Below are positions 8,747-19,357 of a stretch of DNA of 64,000 bases, piece after piece. Position 1 is the stretch's first letter; the number at the start of each line of letters is the position of its first letter. The position numbers and the translations under genes were made by a program. Origin of the DNA: Comamonas halotolerans (GTDB lineage Bacteria > Pseudomonadota > Gammaproteobacteria > Burkholderiales > Burkholderiaceae_C); NCBI RefSeq assembly GCF_030162935.1, contig NZ_JASAUZ010000006.1, positions 1 to 64,000 on the forward strand, in the 5' to 3' direction. Below the pieces are notes generated by a model. It ran no database searches. It was not told the DNA's origin and was given only the letters and a program-made list of their open reading frames with translations.

Positions 8747-9898
8747 ATGATCTTGCATGAACTTATTTCGTACGACGTCTTGCGCGTCATCTGGTGGCTG
8801 CTTTTGGGCATTTTGCTCGTTGGCTTTGCAGTCACTGATGGCTTTGACTTGGGGGTCGCAGCCTTGCTGCCTGCCACAGCCAAAACCGATGTGGAGCGCC
8901 GGGTGGTGATCAACACCATTGGCCCTGTATGGGAAGGCAATCAAGTCTGGTTGATCCTGGGTGGTGGTGCCATTTTTGCCGCTTGGCCACAGTTGTATGC
9001 CATCTCGTTTTCAGGTTTTTATATGGCCATGTTCGCCATTCTGGTATGCCTGATCCTGAGACCTGTAGCTTTCAAATTCCGCAGCAAGCGAGAGGGTGCT
9101 GCATGGCGCAATCGCTGGGACTGGATATTGTGCCTGTGTGGTTGGGGCCCAGCCTTGGTGTTCGGCGTAGCCATGGGGAACGTGCTGCTGGGCGTGCCAT
9201 TCCGTCTGGCTCCGGATATGCGCATCTATTGGGACGGTAGCTTCTTCGACCTGTTTTCACCATTTGCCGTGTTGTGTGGTCTGGTCTCACTGAGCATGCT
9301 GCTCATGCACGGTGCAGCATGGCTGGTTTTCAAAACCACAGGTGCTGTGCAAGCACGCGCTGTGCGCTGGGGTGTATGTGCTGCCGTGGTCACCACACTG
9401 TTGTTTGTGTTGTCGGGTGTGTGGCTGTCCAGCCATGATGGCTATGTCTTGACGCAGGCAATGAGTACCACCGGCCCGTCCAATCCGCTGCTCAAGTCGG
9501 CAGCAGTGGGTGAGGGAGCTTGGATGCTCAATTACAGCAAGCAGCCGCTGTTGTGGATTGTGCCTGCTCTGGGCGTGCTGATGCCTTTGCTGGCTGCGCT
9601 GGGCATGCATTTGCGTCGCGAATGGCTGGGTTTGATGAGCAGTGGCCTAGCCATTGCAGGCATTGTGCTGAGTGTGGGCGTATCCATGTTCCCCTTCATT
9701 CTGCCGTCCTCGGTGGATCCGACGTTCAGCCTGATGGTGTGGGACGCTTCGTCCAGCCACCTGACGCTGTTCATCATGCTGGTGTGCACAATTATCTTTT
9801 TGCCGATCATCCTGGCCTACACCAGCTGGGTCTATCACATCATGCGTGGCAAGGTAGAGCCTGAAGCCATTGAGCAAGGCAAGGGACACGCTTATTGA
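8747..9898 (+). CDS. cydB: Cytochrome bd ubiquinol oxidase subunit II
   Basis: A 383-residue polytopic membrane protein, partner of CydA. The opening RVIWWLLLGILLVGFAVTDG and FDLGVAALLP are the usual family N-terminus, and GPVWEGNQVWLILGGGAIFA is the conserved loop after helix 1. The ribosome site CGAGGGAGTCACAC precedes the ATG. CydB carries no haem of its own but is needed for the assembled oxidase. The 133-base gap before cydX is longer than any other spacing in the unit. Confidence 0.96.
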   Translation: MILHELISYDVLRVIWWLLLGILLVGFAVTDGFDLGVAALLPATAKTDVERRVVINTIGPVWEGNQVWLILGGGAIFAAWPQLYAISFSGFYMAMFAILVCLILRPVAFKFRSKREGAAWRNRWDWILCLCGWGPALVFGVAMGNVLLGVPFRLAPDMRIYWDGSFFDLFSPFAVLCGLVSLSMLLMHGAAWLVFKTTGAVQARAVRWGVCAAVVTTLLFVLSGVWLSSHDGYVLTQAMSTTGPSNPLLKSAAVGEGAWMLNYSKQPLLWIVPALGVLMPLLAALGMHLRREWLGLMSSGLAIAGIVLSVGVSMFPFILPSSVDPTFSLMVWDASSSHLTLFIMLVCTIIFLPIILAYTSWVYHIMRGKVEPEAIEQGKGHAY

Positions 9899-10031
9899 AG
9901 ACGAAAGTGAGCAATCAGCGCTGGAAATTACGTGTTGGGAGGCATGTTTCTTTTGAAAACACAGAGCTTCCGCCGCGCGATGCTCAAGTATCGGGGTTGA
10001 ATTACAAACGAATTGTTGAAAGGAAGCACAC

Positions 10032-10160
10032 ATGTGGTACTTCGCTTGGATTTTAGGCCTGCCGCTGGCTGCCGCATTTGCCGTACTCAACGCCATGTGG
10101 TTTGAGCTGATGGACGATGAAGCTACACGCAAAAAATTGCAAGGCAAAGCAGGTAATTAA
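10032..10160 (+). CDS. cydX: Cytochrome bd small subunit CydX
   Basis: A 42-residue protein that a usual length cut-off would miss. It begins MWYFAWILGLPLAAAFAVLN, which matches the CydX/YbgT hallmark MWYFAWILG, has one transmembrane helix (about 3-22), and ends in a short charged tail. The ribosome site GAAAGGAAGCACAC is strong. CydX binds CydA near the haems and is required for stable, active cytochrome bd. Position last in the operon, just before a terminator, supports the call. Confidence 0.95.
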   Translation: MWYFAWILGLPLAAAFAVLNAMWFELMDDEATRKKLQGKAGN

Positions 10161-10180
10161 GCGCTGTTAACAAGCAAGAG

Positions 10181-10213
10181 AAACCCGTGGCATGCAAGGT
10201 CGCGGGTTTTTTT
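10181..10213 (+). terminator. Rho-independent terminator closing the cyd operon
   Basis: AAACCCG and CGGGTTT pair around a 15-base loop and are followed by a run of seven T. Confidence 0.8.
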
Positions 10214-10286
10214 ATGTCCATAGGGCCGTTAGGATGGTCGCAACAGCGTGACATTGCCTCCATCGCGCTGTGCAGAAAGGAGTGTT

Positions 10287-11198
10287 ATGTCCGAACCAGA
10301 TTTTCGTCCACCCACTCAACAACGCAGCCATGACACAGGCACAACCAAGTGGTTGCTGATCGTGCTGCTCATTGCAGCCCTGGGCTATGGCGGTTGGTAC
10401 GCACGCGAATATTGGGCTGCAAAAAATCGCGTGGCTGAGCCGCAGCAGGTACAAGCACCTGTGGCGGAGCCTGAGGCGACAGCGCAGCAGCGATTGCCTG
10501 ATGCAGCTGCGGAAGATCCCGCACCTGCAGCCTCCGATGAAACTGCTTCAGAAGAAAAGGTGCTGCATCCCGTACCTGTCCAGGCAGATGCCCTGCCTGC
10601 AGATGATGACCAGGCGCTGGATCGCTTGGTTGGACAGTGGCTGGACAGCACTGCCGTGAAGTTCGTAGTGACGCCTGGTCTGGCGCACCACATTGTGGCC
10701 ACTATCGATAACTTGCCCAGAGGCCATGCAGCTCCGCGCTTGTGGCCCATTTATCCAGTTGGCGGTCAAATGGAGCTGGCGCAAGACGAGAATGGCATGC
10801 GTATTGCGCAGAGCAACAGTGCGCGCTATGACGCCGTGGTGGGCTTTGTGACGGGTATTGAGCCAGCCAAGGCGGCTCAATGGTATCGACAGGCATATCC
10901 TGTGTTGCAGCAGAGCTATGAAAATCTGGGTTATCCCGGCAAGTACTTCAACGACCGCCTGGTGGCAGTGATTGATCATTTGCTGCAGACACCAGAACCG
11001 CAAGAACCGCTGCAACTGCGCCTGGTGCAAGTGCAAGGTCAGGTCGCTTCACAGCAGCCCTGGCTGCGTTATGAGTACGCAGATGCACAGCTTCAAGCGT
11101 TGTCGGCAGGGCAAAAGATTCTGTTGCGCATGGGAGCCCAGCACCGCAGCACCATCAAAACTTATCTGCAAGCTTTGCGCGGGCAGATTGCAGGATGA
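10287..11198 (+). CDS. DUF3014 domain protein, membrane anchored
   Basis: A 303-residue protein beginning MSEPDFRPPTQQ. The ATG at 10287 is preceded by GAAAGGAGTGTT, a clear ribosome site, so I prefer it to an earlier in-frame start at 10248. One transmembrane helix (WLLIVLLIAALGYGGWY, about 22-38) is followed by a proline, alanine and glutamate-rich linker (about 50-110) and a globular periplasmic domain with motifs seen in DUF3014 proteins (LPRGHAAPRLWPI; GYPGKYFNDRLVAVIDHLL). The function of the family is unknown. It stands alone after the cyd operon. Confidence 0.8.
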   Translation: MSEPDFRPPTQQRSHDTGTTKWLLIVLLIAALGYGGWYAREYWAAKNRVAEPQQVQAPVAEPEATAQQRLPDAAAEDPAPAASDETASEEKVLHPVPVQADALPADDDQALDRLVGQWLDSTAVKFVVTPGLAHHIVATIDNLPRGHAAPRLWPIYPVGGQMELAQDENGMRIAQSNSARYDAVVGFVTGIEPAKAAQWYRQAYPVLQQSYENLGYPGKYFNDRLVAVIDHLLQTPEPQEPLQLRLVQVQGQVASQQPWLRYEYADAQLQALSAGQKILLRMGAQHRSTIKTYLQALRGQIAG

Positions 11199-11222
11199 AA
11201 AAGGCCTGCGCTGAGCGCAGGC
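11198..11222 (-). terminator. Terminator of the GbsR/MarR-type regulator gene
   Basis: Read on the minus strand, GCCTGCG, loop CTCAG, CGCAGGC, then TTTTT. It abuts the stop of the convergent DUF3014 gene. Confidence 0.8.
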
Positions 11223-11260
11223 TGGTCGTGGTGCAAAGATTTTTGCAAGGTGGGCGGCGA

Positions 11261-11872
11261 TCAAGCTTCGCCGCCGTCCTTGGTTACAGCCTTTGACTTG
11301 TCCTTGTCGCTACCACCCAGCAAGCGGTCTTTGAAGTCCAGAACCTTGGTCACTGCCGCACCCATGCCCATCAGTTGCATGGCGGTTTCAGGTTTGAGGC
11401 GTTGTACATCATCAAACCAAGTCATGAGCTTCTCAATCAGCTCATACATTTCCTGCATACGCTGCTGGGCATAACGTTCGTCATCAGTGGCTACATCTTC
11501 CAGCAAGGCTGAGCGCAGCATGGACTGAGTGGGTTCAATTTCACGGCGACGGCGTTCTTCTGCCAGACGGCGGAAAATTTCCCACACGTCTTGCGGCGCT
11601 TCAAAGTACTCTCGGCGGTCACCAGCGTGGTGGCGCAGATTGACCAGGCGCCACGACTGCAATTCCTTCAAGCCCATGCTCACATTGGAGCGCGAAAACT
11701 CCAGTGTCTCCGCAATCTCTTCTGCATTCAGTGCGCGTGGCGACAAATACAGCAGTGCGTAGATTTGACCTACGGTGCGGTTGATGCCCCAACGGCTACC
11801 CATCTCGCCAAAGTGCGAGACAAATTGCCGATTCAATGGAGGGAGTGGGGTGTTTTGTGTCATAGCACACAT
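11261..11872 (-). CDS. GbsR/MarR-family transcriptional regulator
   Basis: A 203-residue protein with a winged-helix DNA-binding domain at about 25-110. LLYLSPRALNAEEIAETLEF and SRSNVSMGLKELQSWRLVNL are the helix-turn-helix, and HHAGDRREYFEAP is the wing. A helical C-terminal half (about 115-185) probably forms the dimer interface. This arrangement matches the GbsR-like group of MarR regulators. The first ATG (11872) has a modest AGG upstream; an ATG three codons later is possible. The target is unknown, as no divergent gene is within reach; rnk lies upstream on the same strand. Confidence 0.82.
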   Translation of the reverse strand: MCAMTQNTPLPPLNRQFVSHFGEMGSRWGINRTVGQIYALLYLSPRALNAEEIAETLEFSRSNVSMGLKELQSWRLVNLRHHAGDRREYFEAPQDVWEIFRRLAEERRRREIEPTQSMLRSALLEDVATDDERYAQQRMQEMYELIEKLMTWFDDVQRLKPETAMQLMGMGAAVTKVLDFKDRLLGGSDKDKSKAVTKDGGEA

Positions 11873-11971
11873 TGTGCCTAGGAATGCAGGCAGTTCTGCA
11901 ATTGCGGAATTTACCGATGTTGGCCTGTATGGACTATTTCATGCAATAACGCGCTACATCAACTTTGTCGT

Positions 11972-12385
11972 TTAGCGATGTAGCTGACCGGCACTCTCAG
12001 GTTGGTAGGTAATGGCATCCACCTTCACAGTAACAGCTTTGCCAGTTGGGCTGGGCAGCTCAAACACATCGCCCACGCGCAGGCCCAGTAGGGCAGTACC
12101 CACTGGCGCAAAAACGGACACCTTGTCAGGGCTGCCATCAGCTTCTTTAGGGTAGACCAGTGTCAAGGTCTGGCTTTTATTGCTTTCCAGCAGAGTAAAG
12201 CGAACGGTCGAGTTCATGGTGATGACATTGGCCGGCATGTCCTTGGGTTCCAGCACATCGGCACGGTCCAACTCAGCTTCCAGGGCTTCCCGGCCAGGGA
12301 AGTTGCCAGGGAGTTTTTCCATCAATGCTTCAATGCGATCCATGTCCAGCGATGACAAAGTAATGGCGGGCTTTTTCTTATCCAT
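11972..12385 (-). CDS. rnk: Nucleoside diphosphate kinase regulator, GreA/GreB-like
   Basis: A 137-residue protein starting MDKKKPAITLSSLDMDRIE. The ATG at 12385 is preceded by AAGGAAGGACCTC, so it is better supported than an upstream start at 12415. Residues about 5-50 form the short N-terminal helical hairpin of Rnk. The C-terminal FKBP-like domain shared with GreA/GreB (SQTLTLVYPKEAD; VGTALLGLRVGDVFELP) follows. Rnk binds RNA polymerase near the secondary channel and was first described through its effect on nucleoside diphosphate kinase levels. ndk itself is 27 kb away in this window. Confidence 0.9.
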   Translation of the reverse strand: MDKKKPAITLSSLDMDRIEALMEKLPGNFPGREALEAELDRADVLEPKDMPANVITMNSTVRFTLLESNKSQTLTLVYPKEADGSPDKVSVFAPVGTALLGLRVGDVFELPSPTGKAVTVKVDAITYQPESAGQLHR

Positions 12386-12514
12386 GAGGTCCTTCCTTGC
12401 GGATGTGGTGATCAAACCGTGTTAAGAGCTGTTGATTGCGCCATGCATTGCTTACGAGTGCCGAAGCATGCATTGGAAGCGCGGCGCTCAAGCGCAGGTG
12501 CCTACACGGAGAAA

Positions 12515-12542
12515 GGCCCGGGCAACAACGGTTGTCCGGGCC
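12515..12542 (-). terminator. Hairpin terminator after glmM
   Basis: On the minus strand GGCCCGGACAAC pairs with GTTGCCCGGGCC around CGTT (one G-U pair), then TTTCTCC. The T tract is short, so termination is probable rather than certain. Confidence 0.65.
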
Positions 12543-12641
12543 AAAAGAGGGTGCACAACAAAAAGTGCTGAATGCATTGTCTCTGTCTGGCAGATAAATG
12601 CAAGCATTCCGCACGCCATGGGTGCGGAACTTGGGCCTGTG

Positions 12642-13976
12642 TCAGCCTGCTTTGACGGCGTCTGCCAGTTCTTGGGCGCAACGGTTGGCGATCGCTGCAT
12701 CCTGCGCTTCCACCATCACGCGCAGCAAAGGCTCTGTGCCACTGGCGCGAATGAGCACGCGGCCAGTATTGCCCAGCTGTTGCTGAACTTTGGCTTGGGT
12801 CTCTGCCAGCAATGTATTGCTCTTCCAGTCCTGACCTGGATTCAGACGGACATTGATCAAGGTCTGAGGAAAGAGGGTCAGCGTCGACAGTTGCTGCGCC
12901 AGGGTTTTTCCAGAGCGCACACAGCTTTGCAGCACTTGCAAGGCGCTGACCAAGCCATCACCAGTGGTGTGCTTGTCCAGTGCCAGCAAGTGGCCCGAGC
13001 CCTCGCCCCCGATTTGCCAGCCTTTCTCATTGAGTGCTTCCAGCACATAGCGGTCACCCACCTTGGCGCGGACAAACTCCACACCCTGCTGTTGCAGTGC
13101 CACCTCCACGGCCATGTTGGTCATCAGGGTGCCCACAGCACCCACGACCTTTTCGCCGCGCTGCAAGCGCTCCTGCACCATCAGGTACACCAGCTCGTCA
13201 CCGTTGTAGATGCGGCCCGCTGCATCCACCATCAGCAGACGGTCGGCATCACCATCCAGGGCAATGCCGTAGTCCGCATGGTTGGCGCGCACTGAAAGGG
13301 CCAGTGCTTCGGGATGGGTTGCGCCCACCCCGTCGTTGATGTTCAGACCATCGGGCTCACAACCAATGGCAATCACTTCTGCGCCTAATTCATGCAGCAC
13401 CTTGGGGGCGATTTGATATGCCGCGCCATGGGCAGCATCGACCACAATGCGCAGGCCTTGCAGCGACAGATTGTTGTCGAAAGTGCTTTTGCAAAACTCG
13501 ATGTAGCGGCCAGCCGCATCGGTCAGGCGGCGTGTTTTTCCCAATGCCGAAGAATCCACCCACTGTGGAGATTCTTCCAAAGCGGCTTCCACAGCCTCTT
13601 CCCAGGCGTCATCCAGTTTGGTGCCCTGTGCGCTAAAGAACTTGATGCCGTTGTCATAAAACGGGTTATGGCTGGCACTGATCACCACGCCCAAGCTGGC
13701 GCGCTGTGTGCGTGTGAGGTAGGCCACACCCGGTGTTGGCAAGGGCCCCAACAAGATGACATCCACACCAGCAGCATTGAAACCGGCTTCCAAGGCCGCT
13801 TCCAGCATGTAGCCGGAAATACGTGTGTCTTTGCCAATCAGCACGGAAGGCCGGGTTTGGGTCTTTTTAAGGACGCGCCCCACGGCATGGGCCAGGCGCA
13901 GTGCAAAGTCTGGATTGATGACTGACTGGCCAACCTTTCCCCGAATGCCGTCTGTGCCGAAATATTTGCGAGCCAT
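12642..13976 (-). CDS. glmM: Phosphoglucosamine mutase
   Basis: A 444-residue enzyme converting glucosamine-6-phosphate to glucosamine-1-phosphate for peptidoglycan and lipopolysaccharide. The start [18 protein letters not shown] is universal in the family. The open frame continues upstream but the CTTCAGGAG site and homology fix the ATG at 13976. The phosphoserine loop [14 protein letters not shown] places the active serine at residue 102. The metal loop LDGDADR and the sugar loop GGEGSGH are also present. It follows folP after two bases, a pairing common in proteobacteria. Confidence 0.96.
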   Translation of the reverse strand: MARKYFGTDGIRGKVGQSVINPDFALRLAHAVGRVLKKTQTRPSVLIGKDTRISGYMLEAALEAGFNAAGVDVILLGPLPTPGVAYLTRTQRASLGVVISASHNPFYDNGIKFFSAQGTKLDDAWEEAVEAALEESPQWVDSSALGKTRRLTDAAGRYIEFCKSTFDNNLSLQGLRIVVDAAHGAAYQIAPKVLHELGAEVIAIGCEPDGLNINDGVGATHPEALALSVRANHADYGIALDGDADRLLMVDAAGRIYNGDELVYLMVQERLQRGEKVVGAVGTLMTNMAVEVALQQQGVEFVRAKVGDRYVLEALNEKGWQIGGEGSGHLLALDKHTTGDGLVSALQVLQSCVRSGKTLAQQLSTLTLFPQTLINVRLNPGQDWKSNTLLAETQAKVQQQLGNTGRVLIRASGTEPLLRVMVEAQDAAIANRCAQELADAVKAG

Positions 13977-13978
13977 TC

Positions 13979-14833
13979 CTAATTTTCTCCTGAAGAGTCT
14001 GCTTTTTTTTGTTCGTTCATGGCCCGCCAGACTGCCAAAGCGGCTTTGGTATCTGCCACATCGTGGACGCGGACAATGCGTGCTCCACGCTCGACAGCCA
14101 ATAATGCTGCCGCGACGCTGGGCACCATGCGTTGCTCCACTGGCAAGCCGCTGACTTGTCCCAGAGAGCCTTTTCGGGACCATCCCGCCAAAAGAGGGAA
14201 GTCTAGTGCCAGCAACTGCTTTTGGTGTGCAAGCAAAGCAAAATTTTGTGCAACGCTTTTGCCAAAACCTATGCCGTAATCCAGGACGATCCGATTTCGG
14301 GCAACGCCTCGCTCCATCAGCGCTTGTGACGCTCCTTGCAAAAAAGTCTGGACTTGGGTGACTACATTCCCTTGCATATGGTGCAGGTGCATGTCTTGAG
14401 GCGTCTGGTGCATGTGCATGATGCAAACCCCGCAAAGCGGGTGCTGTGCAACCACATCCTGTGCCCCAGCTTGTCGCAACCCCCATACATCATTGATGAT
14501 ATCGGCGCCCAGGTCCAGGGCAGCTTGCATCACCTGGGGTTTGTAAGTGTCCACGGAGACAGCAACACCCAGCTTTACTGCTTCTTGCACAACAGGCAGC
14601 ACGCGTTGAAGCTCTTCTTCAAGTGAAACGGACGGAGAGCCAGGGCGGGTAGATTCACCGCCGATATCCAGAATGTCGGCCCCATCTTTGACCAGCTGCT
14701 CCGCATGGCGCATTGCTTGCTGGCCTTGGTATTTGCCGCCATCAGAGAATGAGTCGGGGGTATTGTTGACGATGCCCATCACCAAGGGGCTTTGCAGATT
14801 CAGCAAGAAGCGGGTGGTCTGCCACTGCGGCAT
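13979..14833 (-). CDS. folP: Dihydropteroate synthase
   Basis: A 284-residue TIM-barrel enzyme joining p-aminobenzoate to dihydropterin pyrophosphate in folate synthesis; it is the sulfonamide target. The two signatures are plain: [16 protein letters not shown] near residue 18 and [14 protein letters not shown] near residue 56. The ATG at 14833 follows GGAG with 7-base spacing; an ATG nine codons upstream is a weaker alternative. It lies between ftsH and glmM on the same strand, an arrangement also seen in E. coli. Confidence 0.95.
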   Translation of the reverse strand: MPQWQTTRFLLNLQSPLVMGIVNNTPDSFSDGGKYQGQQAMRHAEQLVKDGADILDIGGESTRPGSPSVSLEEELQRVLPVVQEAVKLGVAVSVDTYKPQVMQAALDLGADIINDVWGLRQAGAQDVVAQHPLCGVCIMHMHQTPQDMHLHHMQGNVVTQVQTFLQGASQALMERGVARNRIVLDYGIGFGKSVAQNFALLAHQKQLLALDFPLLAGWSRKGSLGQVSGLPVEQRMVPSVAAALLAVERGARIVRVHDVADTKAALAVWRAMNEQKKADSSGEN

Positions 14834-14900
14834 AGAAATCTCCAGATAACACTCGGCCATGAAAAACGGGGCGCTAGGCCCCGTGATGGTATGTGCAGCT

Positions 14901-16826
<1,926 letters not shown>

Positions 16827-16881
16827 GCGGGGCTCCAGAGGAAAAGAGGAGAAAACATTCGCATGGGAGTATGAAGCTCCC

Positions 16882-16909
16882 ATATAAGGCCCATTTTAGG
16901 TGTTTCAAG
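16882..16909 (-). promoter_or_regulatory. Sigma-32-like heat-shock promoter for ftsH
   Basis: On the minus strand CTTGAAA (16909-16903), 13 bases, then CCTTATAT (16889-16882) resembles the consensus CTTGAAA-N13-17-CCCCATNT. Transcription would begin near 16875, leaving a leader of about 50 bases. A 7-bp inverted repeat (ATGGGAG / CTCCCAT, 16863-16883) overlaps the start region. ftsH is under sigma-32 in E. coli; its use here is inference. Confidence 0.6.
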
Positions 16910-16995
16910 CAACTGTGCTAAACCTTTATTCCTGCCAAGGCAATGGGGTACAAGGGTTTTATACGCTTTGCTCGAGCAAACCGGGTGGCTTGGGG

Positions 16996-17649
16996 TTATT
17001 TCAGACCAATACCGATCAGGAAGGTTTCCGAGGATTTGTCGCGTGAAGACTTGGGCTTGAGCGGCTTGACCAGCTTGAAATGACTGCGGAACAGCTTGAC
17101 CAGATCGTCATAACCTGGGCCATGAAAGACTTTTGCCACCAATGCCCCTTCAGGGCGCAGGTGGTTGGTGGCGAAGTCGACAGCCAGTTCAATCAGGTGT
17201 TCCACGCGGGCTCCATCTGTGGTGCTATTGCCTGAAAGATTGGGGGCCATGTCAGAGACCACCACATCAACCGGGCGGCCTTGCACCACCTCTTCCAGTT
17301 GTGTGAGTACCGACTCTTCTCGGAAGTCGCCCTGAATGTAGTGCACGCCTTCAATGTGTTCCATGGGCAGCAGATCCAGAGAGATGATGGTGCCGTTGAT
17401 CGCTCCGACCGAGTTTCCTGTGGGGGACAGGCGACGGCGCAGGTACTGGCTCCAGGCGCCTGGCGCGCAGCCCAAGTCCACCACGATGTGCCCAGGTTTT
17501 ATGAGCTTGAATGTCTCATCAATTTCCTTGAGCTTGTAGGCCGCGCGAGCGCGGTAACCGTCCTTTTGGGCGGCTTGCACAAAAGGGTCATTCAAGTGGG
17601 CATTGAGCCAATTCTTGTTGACCTTCTTGCTTTTCGTTTTGGTATTCAT
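16996..17649 (-). CDS. rlmE: 23S rRNA (uridine-2552-2'-O)-methyltransferase
   Basis: A 217-residue SAM-dependent methyltransferase that modifies U2552 in the A-loop of 23S rRNA, helping 50S assembly. The N-terminus is lysine-rich, followed by [14 protein letters not shown] with the first catalytic lysine. The SAM loop is [15 protein letters not shown] near residue 60, [11 protein letters not shown] carries the catalytic aspartate, and [11 protein letters not shown] the second lysine. It precedes ftsH by 169 bases, the conserved rlmE-ftsH order. It is divergent from yhbY with only 32 bases between starts, so the two promoters must overlap. Confidence 0.95.
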   Translation of the reverse strand: MNTKTKSKKVNKNWLNAHLNDPFVQAAQKDGYRARAAYKLKEIDETFKLIKPGHIVVDLGCAPGAWSQYLRRRLSPTGNSVGAINGTIISLDLLPMEHIEGVHYIQGDFREESVLTQLEEVVQGRPVDVVVSDMAPNLSGNSTTDGARVEHLIELAVDFATNHLRPEGALVAKVFHGPGYDDLVKLFRSHFKLVKPLKPKSSRDKSSETFLIGIGLK

Positions 17650-17681
17650 CGCAAATTTCTTCCTGCCTCGATAATACGGGC

Positions 17682-18149
17682 ATGCCCCAAATTGATTTAA
17701 CTCCCGCTGAGCGCCGGGAACACCGCGCTGATGCCCACCATCTGGACCCTGTGGTCATGATTGGTGGTGATGGCTTGACACCCGCCGTCCAGAAGGAAGT
17801 TGACGCTGCATTGAACGCGCACGGCCTGATCAAGGTTCGCGTGTTCGGTGATGATCGTGCCGCCCGTGAGCAGATTTATCTGCAACTGTGCGACGAACTC
17901 AACGCTGCTCCTATTCAACACATTGGCAAGCTGCTGGTCTTGTGGCGCCCCATCCCCGAAAAGGAAAAAGCCATTGACGAAGACCGTAAAGCTGGACCAC
18001 GCGATATCAAGTTGCTGAAGTTCGGCCGTGCCGGAAGCAAGCCTGAGGTCAAGCAAATCCGTGTGCTGGGCAATCAACGCCTGACACAGGGCGGCTTGAT
18101 CAAGCGTGCCAAGAAGAGTGGTCCCAAGTCGACCAAAAAAGGTCACTAA
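17682..18149 (+). CDS. yhbY: YhbY-family (CRM domain) RNA-binding protein
   Basis: A 155-residue protein. Residues 1-95 form the single CRM/YhbY domain: [20 protein letters not shown], then [20 protein letters not shown] and [12 protein letters not shown]. The glycine-rich loop is the RNA-contacting element of the fold. YhbY associates with pre-50S ribosomal particles in E. coli. The C-terminal 50 residues, lysine-rich and ending GPKSTKKGH, exceed the short E. coli protein. Divergent transcription from the rRNA methyltransferase gene rlmE fits a ribosome-assembly role. Confidence 0.92.
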   Translation: MPQIDLTPAERREHRADAHHLDPVVMIGGDGLTPAVQKEVDAALNAHGLIKVRVFGDDRAAREQIYLQLCDELNAAPIQHIGKLLVLWRPIPEKEKAIDEDRKAGPRDIKLLKFGRAGSKPEVKQIRVLGNQRLTQGGLIKRAKKSGPKSTKKGH

Positions 18150-18170
18150 GTATTCCAATATCCTCTTTGC

Positions 18171-18920
18171 ATGACCACCTCAACCTCCAACACACCTGAG
18201 CGCCACATTCTTTGCATGAAGTGGGGTACCAAGTATGGGCCCGAGTATGTCAATCGCCTGTACGCCATGGTGCGCCGTCATCTCAGTGGTGATTTTCGCT
18301 TTGTCTGCCTGACCGACAATGCTGAAGGGATTCGTTCCGAAGTGGAATGCCTGCCCATCCCGTCCCTGGAACTGCCTGCAGGCATCCCTGAACGTGGCTG
18401 GACCAAGCTGACAACCTTCAGCAAAGACCTGCATGGCCTCAAGGGTACTGCGCTGTTTTTGGATGTGGATGTGGTGATCACCGGCTCGCTGGATGATTTC
18501 TTCACCTACCCTGGTGAATTCCTCATCATCCATGACCACAAGCGTCCATGGCGTGTGACGGGTAACTCTTCCGTCTATCGCTTTGAATTGGGCGCACATG
18601 CTGATGTGCTGGACTACTTTCGTGGCCACTTCGAAGAAATTCGCCAGAAGTTCCGCAATGAACAGGCCTATCTGTCGGATGTCATCTACAAGCAGGGCAA
18701 GCTCAAGTATTGGCCTGCGCAGTGGTGTCCGAGCTTCAAATACCATTGCATTCCATCTTGGCCCACCAATTACTGGAATCCTCCCTTTGTGCCAGAGAAC
18801 GCGCGCATTGTGATTTTCCACGGGGAATGCAATCCGCCGGATGCCCTGGCGGGACGGCGCAATCGCCGCTTCCGATTTATCAAGCCAGCCACATGGGTGG
18901 CTGAACACTGGCGCGAATAA
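18171..18920 (+). CDS. Glycosyltransferase-like protein with DxD motif
   Basis: A 249-residue soluble protein with no signal peptide or membrane segment. The N-terminus (ILCMKWGTKYGPEYVNRLYA) and the strand-DxD motif LFLDVDVVITG (D98 and D100) are typical of the GT-A fold seen in family 8-like sugar transferases, as is WCPSFKYH in the second half. The sugar donor and acceptor cannot be deduced and no other surface-polysaccharide gene is nearby, so it is an orphan. It starts 21 bases after yhbY and may be co-transcribed. A strong terminator follows. Confidence 0.65.
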   Translation: MTTSTSNTPERHILCMKWGTKYGPEYVNRLYAMVRRHLSGDFRFVCLTDNAEGIRSEVECLPIPSLELPAGIPERGWTKLTTFSKDLHGLKGTALFLDVDVVITGSLDDFFTYPGEFLIIHDHKRPWRVTGNSSVYRFELGAHADVLDYFRGHFEEIRQKFRNEQAYLSDVIYKQGKLKYWPAQWCPSFKYHCIPSWPTNYWNPPFVPENARIVIFHGECNPPDALAGRRNRRFRFIKPATWVAEHWRE

Positions 18921-18941
18921 TTACCCAGATTCCGCAATCAC

Positions 18942-18976
18942 AGCCCCTCTCGGCTTGGCTCAGAGGGGCTTTTTTC
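18942..18976 (+). terminator. Rho-independent terminator
   Basis: AGCCCCTCT and AGAGGGGCT form a 9-bp stem around an 11-base loop, followed by TTTTTTCTTT. Confidence 0.9.
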
Positions 18977-18997
18977 TTTGACTGTCAGTTTTGAACC

Positions 18998-19234
18998 ATG
19001 AGCCAAGAACAACCGCACAACCCTTTGCATGGACTGACGCTGGAGCGAATTCTGACCGACCTGGTGGATTACTACGGCTGGCAAGAGTTAGGTAGGCGCA
19101 TTCCGGTGCGATGCTTTCAGTTTGAGCCCAGCATTTCTTCCAGTCTGCGTTTTTTGCGCAAAACGCCCTGGGCGAGGGAAAAGGTGGAGCAACTGTACGT
19201 GTACACCCTGCGTGTCACACAGCGTCAGCGCTGA
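18998..19234 (+). CDS. VF530-family DNA-binding protein
   Basis: A 78-residue protein matching the VF530 (DUF2132) family: [20 protein letters not shown] and [20 protein letters not shown] are hallmarks, followed by [19 protein letters not shown]. The family is small, basic and helical and has been described structurally as having a DNA-binding-like fold; its role in the cell is not established. It has its own weak ribosome site and lies just past a terminator, so it probably has its own promoter. Confidence 0.85.
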   Translation: MSQEQPHNPLHGLTLERILTDLVDYYGWQELGRRIPVRCFQFEPSISSSLRFLRKTPWAREKVEQLYVYTLRVTQRQR

Positions 19235-19297
19235 CGGTGTTGAAGCTGTGAAGGCTTACGTCTTGGTGTGAGTGCTTGCTGACGTCTGTGCATTCGT

Positions 19298-19323
19298 AGC
19301 TGGCAGCCGTGAGGCTGCCAGCT
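19298..19323. repeat. Perfect 11-bp hairpin between convergent genes
   Basis: AGCTGGCAGCC, loop GTGA, GGCTGCCAGCT. There is no real T tract on either side. The GNRA-type tetraloop makes a very stable RNA hairpin. It lies between the VF530 gene (+) and fghA (-) and may end transcripts from either side. Confidence 0.7.
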
Positions 19324-19357
19324 TGCCAGGCGATGTGACAACGCACAGTTTCAGACC

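Noticed and set aside
9907-10056. 50-codon frame in the cydB-cydX gap
   Set aside because: It overlaps cydX in another phase, has a weak GTG start and encodes nothing membrane-like or recognisable.
13979-14486. N-terminal extension of the glmM frame to 14486 over folP
   Set aside because: The extra 170 residues overlap folP out of frame; homology and the ribosome site put the glmM start at 13976.
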